Of a stretch of 64,000 nucleotides of DNA, positions 58,304-64,000 are shown in pieces. Location of the stretch: positions 62,001 through 126,000 of the forward strand of contig JAJFFT010000006.1 of the NCBI GenBank assembly GCA_021776525.1, given 5' to 3'. A program made the position numbers and the translations under genes. Within the stretch, counting starts at the first letter, position 1; every line of letters starts with the position of its first letter. Under the pieces are notes generated by a model. The model did not search any database. It was not told where the DNA came from and was given only the letters and a program-made list of their open reading frames with translations. The DNA comes from Robiginitomaculum sp. (GTDB taxonomy: Bacteria > Pseudomonadota > Alphaproteobacteria > Caulobacterales > Maricaulaceae).

Positions 58304-59491
58304 TTATAGCATTTCCAGTGCGATGGCCGTGGCTTCGCCGCCGCCAATGCACAAGGACGCCACGCCTTTGCTTTTGCCATTCTTCTCCAGCGCCGCCATT
58401 AAAGTGGCCATGATGCGCGCACCGGATGCACCGATCGGATGACCCAAGGCACAGGCCCCGCCATGCACATTGATCACATCATGGGAAAGCCCCAGGTCTT
58501 TCATGGCGATCATCGGCACCACGGCAAAGGCTTCGTTGATTTCCCACAGGTCAACATCGGCAATATCCCAACCAGCCTTGGCCAGAACTTTTTTCATGGC
58601 CGGAACCGGGGCTGTGGTGAACCATTCTGGCTCGTGAGCATGGGCCGCCGTGGCGGCAATTCTGGCGATCGGTTTCAAACTACGTTTTTCGGCCTCAGAG
58701 GCGCGCATCAGCACCATGGCCGCCGCACCATCAGAAATGCCAGATGCATTGGCGGCCGTCACTGTGCCATCTTTATTGAAGGCCGGGCGCAAATGCGGAA
58801 TTTTCTCCGGGCGAGCCTTGCGTGGTAATTCGTCCGTTTCAACAACCATTTCACCTTTGCGGCTCTTGATACTGACCGGCGTGATTTCGCGGTCAAATGA
58901 GCCATCCGACGACGCCAGTTGGGCGCGTTTCAGAGTTTCCAGCGCATAGGCGTCCTGTGCCTCGCGGGTGAATTGGTATTCTTGCGCGGCCATATCGGCA
59001 AACTTGCCCATAGGCTCGTGGGTATAGGCGTCTTCCAGACCATCCATGGCCATATGGTCAATGATCCTGTCATGACCATATTTGAACCCGGCGCGGTGGC
59101 TGGGCATCATATGTGGGGCATTGGTCATGCTTTCCATGCCGCCGGCAATGATCACATCAGCCTGTCCGGCACACAGCGCATCGTGGGCCATAATCGCCGC
59201 CTGCATGCCCGATCCACACATTTTATTGATGGTGGTGGCCTCGACCGACAAAGGCAGGTCGGCCTTTAGGGCCGCCTGGCGGGCCGGAGCCTGTCCCTGA
59301 CCGGCGGGCAGCACACAGCCCATAAACGCCTGCTCTACGGCGTCACCACCCAGACCAGCATCTTTTAACGCCGCCTTGATGGCCACAGCGCCCATCTCGT
59401 TGGCGCTGAGCGGGGTCATTTCGCCGAGCAATCCGCCGATCGGCGTGCGGGCATACCCGACAATAACAACAGGATCAGAAGCGTGAGACAT
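58304..59491 (-). CDS. Acetyl-CoA acetyltransferase (thiolase)
   Basis: A 395-residue thiolase II condensing or cleaving acyl-CoAs. Catalytic Cys in NKMCGSGMQAAIMAHDALCAG (about residue 90), His in GGACALGHPIGASGARI (about 350) and second Cys in SLCIGGGEATAIALE. The start ATG 59491 is chosen because GGAG lies six bases upstream; another ATG at 59503 has no such signal. Could serve PHB, ketone or fatty-acid routes; no partner gene is adjacent. Confidence 0.94.
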   Translation of the reverse strand: MSHASDPVVIVGYARTPIGGLLGEMTPLSANEMGAVAIKAALKDAGLGGDAVEQAFMGCVLPAGQGQAPARQAALKADLPLSVEATTINKMCGSGMQAAIMAHDALCAGQADVIIAGGMESMTNAPHMMPSHRAGFKYGHDRIIDHMAMDGLEDAYTHEPMGKFADMAAQEYQFTREAQDAYALETLKRAQLASSDGSFDREITPVSIKSRKGEMVVETDELPRKARPEKIPHLRPAFNKDGTVTAANASGISDGAAAMVLMRASEAEKRSLKPIARIAATAAHAHEPEWFTTAPVPAMKKVLAKAGWDIADVDLWEINEAFAVVPMIAMKDLGLSHDVINVHGGACALGHPIGASGARIMATLMAALEKNGKSKGVASLCIGGGEATAIALEML

Positions 59492-59604
59492 GACGGACTC
59501 CATAAGGTCGTTTGATGCGCTGCAACATGAGCACAGGTCATCAATCCGTCAAGACACAGGAACACCGCAGGCCAGACCGGCGCGGCGGGAACTCTTAAAA
59601 GGCT

Positions 59605-59805
59605 TTATTTGACCTCAAAGGTGATCTGCATATTCACACGGTATTTGTCCACTTTGCCATCTTCAACAGTCACCGACATATGGTTGACGCTGGCCGAACG
59701 CACATGTTTCACAGTCTTGGAAAAACGCTCGACACCGTTTGAAACGGCATCTTCGAATGACTGGTTCGAATCAGACATGATTTGCGTTGATTTAAGTATC
59801 GTCAT
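59605..59805 (-). CDS. Dodecin-family protein (DUF1458 type)
   Basis: A 66-residue beta-alpha-beta-beta protein from ATG 59805 with GGAG well placed. Family blocks: SFEDAVSNGVERFSKTVKHVRSASV and DGKVDKYRVNMQITFEV. The position held by the flavin-stacking Trp of archaeal dodecin (DWFEV type) is Ser here (RSASV), placing it in the second, DUF1458-like subgroup. Members form dodecamers; flavin binding in this subgroup is doubtful. Downstream of SQR-mnmA? It is transcribed in the same direction, about 110 bases before the SQR stop. Confidence 0.85.
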   Translation of the reverse strand: MTILKSTQIMSDSNQSFEDAVSNGVERFSKTVKHVRSASVNHMSVTVEDGKVDKYRVNMQITFEVK

Positions 59806-59917
59806 GATGGACTCCCCTTGGTAAGCGCGACCCGTGCAGTAAAACAGAAAGACTGTGAAAACGCCAGACAAAAGCGATCCGGCGCAGCAGGCCCAAGGCC
59901 TCACAAGCCCGCAATAA

Positions 59918-61189
59918 TTACTTTTTCGACTTGGTAATACCCATAATATCCAGAGCCATCTTTTCGTAAAATGGCTCAGCAACGCCGCGCTTGACCTTGC
60001 CTATGAAGAATTTTTCAAAGGCTATTTTGCCCCAATGCACCCATTTACCGCCCGAAGCCCAATTAACATTGCGCGGCGGGATTTGGGGCATGGCCACAAA
60101 AGCAAAACCGCCATCACCAAAATCAGCAAGACAAACCGCATTCCATGTGCCTTCGTGTGTTGGTTTTCCGCCGTCCATAATCTCGCGGATATTATGGGCC
60201 GCAGCGCGGACCATGCTTTCGATCATGAAGCCTGTTTTAGGCACGCCCACCGGCACCGCCGTTGGCCCCACTGGCGGAATGGCAATGCAAACGCCCACAG
60301 AGAAAATATTGGGATAGGTTTTGTTTTGCTGGTGCTCGTCCACAGTGACAAAACCGCGTGGATTGACCAGACCTTCCAGGCCCATCAGCGGTTTGATGCC
60401 TCGAAATGCCGGCAACATCATCGAATGTTTGAACGGCAATTCATGGGTGGCAGCAACGGAGCCATCTTCGCCCATTTCCTCAACAATCATCAGGCCATCC
60501 TGGACCTTTTTGATCCGCGCATTGGTGATCCAGTTGATATGCCGGTTGCGCATTTCGCTTTCCAACATACCTTTGGTATCGCCCACTCCGTCAAGGCCCA
60601 AATGACCAACATAGGGTTCGGCGGTGACATAGGTCATCGGCACTTTATCGCGGATTTTGCGCTTGCGCAGATCGGTATCCATGATCATGGCAAATTCATA
60701 CGCCGGGCCATAACAGGATGCACCCTGCGCCGCGCCGACAATGATCGGGCCAGGGTCTTCAACAAATTCCAGCCATTTCTTGCGGGCATTATCGGCGTGA
60801 TCAGTAGTACAAATCGACACCGTATAGCCGTCCGGCCCCAGCCCTTCGATCTCATCAAAGGCCAGCTCCGGCCCCGTGGCAATGATCAGATAATCATAGT
60901 CCACGTTTTGGCCATCGGTTAAGGACATGGTGTTGTTCTTGGGGTCCAGAGTTTTCAGACCGGCATGAATAAAGTCTATCTTCTTGCGCGTGAACATCGG
61001 CTCAAGCTCAACCTTGATTTGATCAGCCTGTCGCCAGTCCACAGCAACCCAGGGGTTGGAGGGCGTAAAATTAAAAGTTGGTTGATCACAAACAACAGTA
61101 ATTTTATCTTCATTGCGCGCCCGATTACGCATTTCCAGCGCCATAGGAACGCCGCCCAAACCTGCACCAATTACGACTATATGCGCCAT
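59918..61189 (-). CDS. sqr: Sulfide:quinone oxidoreductase (SQR)
   Basis: A 423-residue FAD enzyme passing electrons from sulfide to the quinone pool. FAD motif VVIGAGLGGVPMALEMRN at the N-terminus. Three cysteines are in place: Cys127 in SICTTD, Cys159 in GASCYGPAYEF and Cys301 in SVGVCIAIPPVG; the last two match the redox pair. KHSMMLPAFRGIKPLMG and EHQQNKTYPN fit SQR. The C-terminal helix ends the protein at the membrane surface. The start at 61189 is chosen; upstream codons are not conserved. Likely used for sulfide detoxification or energy, and for persulfide formation. Confidence 0.93.
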   Translation of the reverse strand: MAHIVVIGAGLGGVPMALEMRNRARNEDKITVVCDQPTFNFTPSNPWVAVDWRQADQIKVELEPMFTRKKIDFIHAGLKTLDPKNNTMSLTDGQNVDYDYLIIATGPELAFDEIEGLGPDGYTVSICTTDHADNARKKWLEFVEDPGPIIVGAAQGASCYGPAYEFAMIMDTDLRKRKIRDKVPMTYVTAEPYVGHLGLDGVGDTKGMLESEMRNRHINWITNARIKKVQDGLMIVEEMGEDGSVAATHELPFKHSMMLPAFRGIKPLMGLEGLVNPRGFVTVDEHQQNKTYPNIFSVGVCIAIPPVGPTAVPVGVPKTGFMIESMVRAAAHNIREIMDGGKPTHEGTWNAVCLADFGDGGFAFVAMPQIPPRNVNWASGGKWVHWGKIAFEKFFIGKVKRGVAEPFYEKMALDIMGITKSKK

Positions 61190-61290
61190 ATACTTTCCCT
61201 CGCCCAATGTATATTTGACTGACCCAATAAACGCCTTTGAGGCGAATCTGGCAAGAGACAAATCGCGTTTTAAGCCATGGGCAACTGATT

Positions 61291-62484
61291 TTAAGGCACA
61301 GCCATAGCTTGGGTCGCGGCAATCCAACCGCCGCCCAGCACACGGTTATGCCCCGCATCGGGTGCATAGAACACACAGGCCTGCCCCGGTGCCACACCTT
61401 CGTCCCCATGCTCCAGATACACACCCAGCGTGCCATCGTTCTGTTGCACAAAACGCCCGATCATGGGGGGACGGGTCGAGCGCACCTTGACCGCCACGGC
61501 GGTGCCCGCCAATGCGCTTTGATCCTCTTCGCCCAGCCAATTGACCTCGCGCAGGCTCATCCCAGCTGTCAACAACGCCTCGCGCGGGCCGACAAAAACC
61601 TGCGCGGTTTTGGCATCCAGACGCACCACATAAAGCGGATCACCCAGCGCCACACCAAGGCCCCGGCGTTGCCCCACGGTAAAATGAATAACGCCTTTGT
61701 GCCGTCCCAGAACCCGACCATCAATATGGACAATATCGCCGGGACGCACTGCCCCCGGACGCAAGCGTTCAACCACGGCGGCATAATTACCATCCGGCAC
61801 AAAACAGATGTCCTGGCTGTCGGGCTTATCAGCCGCCGCCAACCCTAAATCGGCGGCAAGTGCGCGCACTTCGTCCTTTTGCAAACCACCCAGCGGAAAG
61901 CGCAGATAATCGAGTTGTTCCTGAGTCGTCGCAAACAGAAAATAGGACTGGTCCTTGCCTGCATCTACGGCACGGTGCAATTGCACCCCGGACGGGGTTT
62001 TGACGCGTTGGACATAGTGCCCGGTGACCAGCGCCGCAGCACCAAGTTCGCGGGCGGTGCGTAAAAGATCAGCAAACTTGACGGTTTGATTGCACCGCAC
62101 ACAGGGGATCGGAGTTTGCCCGGCCAGATATGTATCGGCGAAGTTTTCCATAACGCTTTGCGAAAAGCGCCCTTCATAATCGAGCACATAATGTGGGAAG
62201 CCAAGGCGTTCGGCGGCCTGGCGCGCATCACGAATATCATCACCGGCACAACAGGCGCCCTTGCGCTTGATCGCCTCGCCGTGATCATAAAGTTGTAAGG
62301 TTATGCCCACCACATCATAACCGGCCTCGTGCAAAAGCGCCGCCGTAACCGTGCTGTCCACACCACCAGACATGGCCACAACCACGCGGATTTTGGATGG
62401 GTCGTTCCCCCATTGACTGGCTGGCAGGTCCAGAACCATAGGGTCAAGTGCACGCGCCCGGGCGCGGCTAAGAAGATCTGTCAT
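61291..62484 (-). CDS. mnmA: tRNA 2-thiouridylase MnmA
   Basis: A 397-residue ATP-pyrophosphatase that thiolates U34 of tRNA-Lys/Glu/Gln. PP-loop [18 protein letters not shown]; the two catalytic Cys are in [14 protein letters not shown] and, distally, [17 protein letters not shown] and [12 protein letters not shown] are typical. GGAGG precedes ATG 62484. It takes sulfur from IscS/TusE-type donors, and the SQR gene lies 101 bases downstream, a possible sulfur-metabolism neighbour without proof. Confidence 0.95.
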   Translation of the reverse strand: MTDLLSRARARALDPMVLDLPASQWGNDPSKIRVVVAMSGGVDSTVTAALLHEAGYDVVGITLQLYDHGEAIKRKGACCAGDDIRDARQAAERLGFPHYVLDYEGRFSQSVMENFADTYLAGQTPIPCVRCNQTVKFADLLRTARELGAAALVTGHYVQRVKTPSGVQLHRAVDAGKDQSYFLFATTQEQLDYLRFPLGGLQKDEVRALAADLGLAAADKPDSQDICFVPDGNYAAVVERLRPGAVRPGDIVHIDGRVLGRHKGVIHFTVGQRRGLGVALGDPLYVVRLDAKTAQVFVGPREALLTAGMSLREVNWLGEEDQSALAGTAVAVKVRSTRPPMIGRFVQQNDGTLGVYLEHGDEGVAPGQACVFYAPDAGHNRVLGGGWIAATQAMAVP

Positions 62485-62647
62485 TATCTCGCCTCCAGCG
62501 GGATCAAAGGCCCGCAGCAAACAGTCAGACACGCCCTATAAAGCCTCTGCCCGGCCTCGAAAAGGGCGGGACACAGTGCCGCAGGGCCTTGTGGACCGAC
62601 GCTTATCCCCCACATCAGACACAGGTAAAACAATGATGGAGGCCGCC

Positions 62648-63010
62648 ATGATTTCCTATACCACCAGCGAAGACAGCCCTGTTCTTGGGTTTCGCGTCTC
62701 AGGCAAGCTCAGCGCCAGAGATTACGAAGAGGTTCTGACACCGACCATCGAAGCACGAATTAAAAAAGACGGCAAAGTGCGGGTCTTGCTGGAATGGGGC
62801 GATGACTTTGCCGGGTGGGAGCCAAAGGCCATGCTGGACGACGCCAAATTGGGCATGGCGCATTGGAATGATTTTGAAAAAATCGCCCTTGTCGGCACAC
62901 CGAACTGGATCAATTTTTTCGTGAAAATTTTTGATGCCGTTTCAAAAGGCAGCATCAAAATCTTTGATGAAGGCGAATATGATCAGGCCCTCAGTTGGGC
63001 AGAGGCCTAG
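62648..63010 (+). CDS. SpoIIAA-like (STAS-related) protein
   Basis: A 120-residue protein of the SpoIIAA-like (DUF3478-type) family: FRVSGKLSARDYEEVLTPTIEARIKKDGKVRVLLEWGDDFAGWEPKAM..., then KIALVGTPNWINFFVKIFDAVSKGSIKIFDEGEYDQALSW. The start ATG 62648 has GGAGG five bases upstream, better than the ATG at 62633. Members may bind small hydrophobic ligands; role unknown. Convergent with the DoxX gene. Confidence 0.88.
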   Translation: MISYTTSEDSPVLGFRVSGKLSARDYEEVLTPTIEARIKKDGKVRVLLEWGDDFAGWEPKAMLDDAKLGMAHWNDFEKIALVGTPNWINFFVKIFDAVSKGSIKIFDEGEYDQALSWAEA

Positions 63011-63022
63011 GATCAAGACCGA

Positions 63023-63054
63023 GCCGCCGACCCGGCACCAGCCGGGACGGCGGC
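63023..63054. terminator. GC-rich hairpin between convergent genes
   Basis: GCCGCCGACCCGGC / GCCGGGACGGCGGC with one mismatch and a 4-base loop, in the 52 bases between the SpoIIAA-like and DoxX stops. No T-run follows directly (TTTTTT occurs 12 bases further on the plus strand, inside the DoxX end), so it may stop transcription only weakly. Confidence 0.6.
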
Positions 63055-63062
63055 GCGAAGCC

Positions 63063-63545
63063 TCAATCTTTTTTGGCCAACAATGTGTCCAGTGACAAAT
63101 TGCCCGGCCCGTACGCCATCAGAGCGAACAAAATGACCGTCCACCAGACATGGTCATTCCACCAGTATTTGATACCCAGGCCGTCCCAAAATGGAAACAC
63201 CAGAGTTGAAATAACAATGGTCATGATCAACAGGCCCGCACTGGCGAAACGGGTCATAAAACCCACCAGCAACATCACCGGCAACACGGTTTCACCGAAT
63301 GTTGCCATGGCACCCGCGACCACCGCCAAAACGTGGGGTATGCCTTCAAAATATTCATACTCAAACAGATCGACTGTGCCGCCAAAGTCCTGAAGCTTGG
63401 ACATGCCGGATTTCAAAAACATGCGGGCCATCACCAGCCGTGCCGCCAGCGCCGCCAGCCCCTGAAGGCTGTTGCACATGCTGGCAAAATTGCCATAAAG
63501 TGACCGAAAGCCCGCAAGGGCACCGGGTTTGCTTGCATCAGTCAT
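63063..63545 (-). CDS. DoxX-family membrane protein (BufD/GigD-like)
   Basis: A 160-residue protein with four hydrophobic helices: LAALAARLVMARMFLKSGMSKL, HVLAVVAGAMATFGETVLPVMLL, ...ASAGLLIMTIVIST, and HVWWTVILFALMAYGPGNLSLD. The first helix and ARxxxxxxGxxK-type turn are DoxX features. It overlaps the end of the BufC gene by 8 bases, so it is the last gene of a bufferin (gig-type) operon as in other proteobacteria, where DoxX is the fourth gene. The likely role is as a membrane partner in metal (copper) stress; unproven. Confidence 0.88.
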   Translation of the reverse strand: MTDASKPGALAGFRSLYGNFASMCNSLQGLAALAARLVMARMFLKSGMSKLQDFGGTVDLFEYEYFEGIPHVLAVVAGAMATFGETVLPVMLLVGFMTRFASAGLLIMTIVISTLVFPFWDGLGIKYWWNDHVWWTVILFALMAYGPGNLSLDTLLAKKD

Positions 63546-64000
63546 GTTGCTCTCCTTGAAACACCCCGGCGTTCAGCCAATGGGCAAATTCCTTGCTTAA
63601 ATCAAACTGTGGATCATTTATCCGCGCATCGGTCCAGCTCTGCGCCAAAGAGCGCCCACCGCCAATAGCGTCCAGGAATACATATTGTGCGCGGTTAAGG
63701 GCTGTGTGGCGGATCTGCATATCCTGACGCCAGACCAGCGCCCATTCGCGGCCTTTTTCCAGGGCGATTTGTTGCACATCATCGTCTTCGATATTGGTCC
63801 GCCAAATCGAATAGGCCGGAACAGAAAAGCGCAACAATGTGCATGATCCATGCAAGCCGGGGGCCCGCGCCGGTAACAGCTCTGGTGCCACGCCTTGAAG
63901 ATCGCTGGCACCAAGCGCCACCGTGTTCGCTGCGCCATACGCACAGAACCAGGCCCAGTCCAGACGCGCCACCGGCGACAGCCAGGGCAGGTCTTTTTGC
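63538..64000 (-). CDS. BufC/HvfC (DUF2063) family protein, C-terminal part, cut by window edge
   Basis: Read leftward, the frame is open from the right edge (the residues QKDLPWLSPVARLDWAW span the edge of the visible part) to the stop at 63538, giving about 153 residues. The segment DLPWLSPVARLDWAWFCAYGAA corresponds to the second domain of BufC/HvfC (yLPDVARLEWA pattern), and RFSVPAYSIWRTN ... WALVWRQDMQIRHTALN is its central block. A GTG at 63972 occurs in frame but is internal. The N-terminal DUF2063 domain, the MNIO enzyme (BufB/DUF692) and the precursor (BufA/DUF2282) should lie beyond the right edge. BufC is the partner that delivers the precursor to the MNIO enzyme. Confidence 0.85.
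   Translation of the reverse strand, partial: QKDLPWLSPVARLDWAWFCAYGAANTVALGASDLQGVAPELLPARAPGLHGSCTLLRFSVPAYSIWRTNIEDDDVQQIALEKGREWALVWRQDMQIRHTALNRAQYVFLDAIGGGRSLAQSWTDARINDPQFDLSKEFAHWLNAGVFQGEQHD

Noticed and set aside
60035-60922. A 295-codon plus-strand frame within the SQR gene.
   Set aside because: SQR motifs on the other strand are unmistakable; the plus-strand product is His/Arg-rich shadow sequence.

Overview
The window is a dense stretch of chromosome (76 protein genes supported here, one tRNA, no gene-free gap above about 300 bases) from an alphaproteobacterium of roughly 50-55% GC. The class assignment rests on gene order and families: MaoC-ribF-ileS-lspA-DUF3035 lipoprotein; rnd-lptC-lptA-lptB-rpoN-hpf-ptsN; a CenR-type regulator next to a YkuD protein and yggS; chvI-chvG followed by the EIIA and HPr proteins of the nitrogen-related PTS; and thiE-Sel1 protein-efp-suhB. 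I cannot name the order or genus with confidence. No prophage, insertion sequence or CRISPR array is visible.

Layout. 1-11.6 kb: an NlpC/P60 gene cut by the left edge, an M17 aminopeptidase, a TPR lipoprotein, a Tat-exported amidase, then the leftward ribF-ileS-lspA-lipoprotein-YbjN-phosphatase run. 11.8-18.7 kb: cheY-cheZ, then the leftward LPS-export/sigma-54/PTS-Ntr operon. 18.9-26.5 kb: small transporters and regulators (LysE + Lrp, DMT, XRE with 2TM), tRNA-Leu(CAG), an NDUFA9-like protein, CenR, YkuD, YggS, a degenerate ThiE relative, HPr and EIIA. 26.5-36 kb: ChvG/ChvI, a large unrecognised protein, NrdB, small membrane proteins, an acyltransferase and a globin-coupled chemoreceptor. 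36-43 kb: phosphatidyltransferase, HAD, uvrC, folB, SDR and Ca/Na antiporter, then a protein built like a hybrid kinase but lacking its catalytic residues. 43-53.7 kb: thiE-Sel1-efp-suhB-dapE, a cytochrome c/ferritin-like/folE run facing a cysteine-rich SufR-like regulator, then rarD, asd and a PqqB-like hydrolase. 53.8-57.4 kb: a metal-responsive cluster (CmtR-like ArsR regulator, multicopper oxidase, His-rich and PepSY proteins, SHOCT protein), closed by a strong terminator. 57.4-64 kb: LysR, thiolase, dodecin, SQR, mnmA, a SpoIIAA-like protein, and on the right edge the tail of a BufC/DoxX (bufferin, gig-type) operon.

Most notable points: (i) a pseudokinase-receiver protein (41835-42932) with Arg at the phospho-acceptor position and no ATP-binding boxes but an intact receiver; (ii) a bufferin-type operon whose precursor and MNIO enzyme should lie just beyond the right edge; (iii) a CmtR-like regulator (CxxxC in the recognition helix plus a C-terminal Cys) beside a multicopper oxidase, with a perfect 9-6-9 inverted repeat on the oxidase promoter; (iv) a SufR-like regulator divergent from folE, with an 18-bp palindrome on the folE promoter; (v) absence of hprK from the chvIG-PTS locus although the HPr serine is kept; (vi) a perfect 17-bp palindrome upstream of hpf; (vii) NrdR-like and DnaA-like sites upstream of nrdB; (viii) yggS and a thiE-like gene whose start codons overlap head-to-head.
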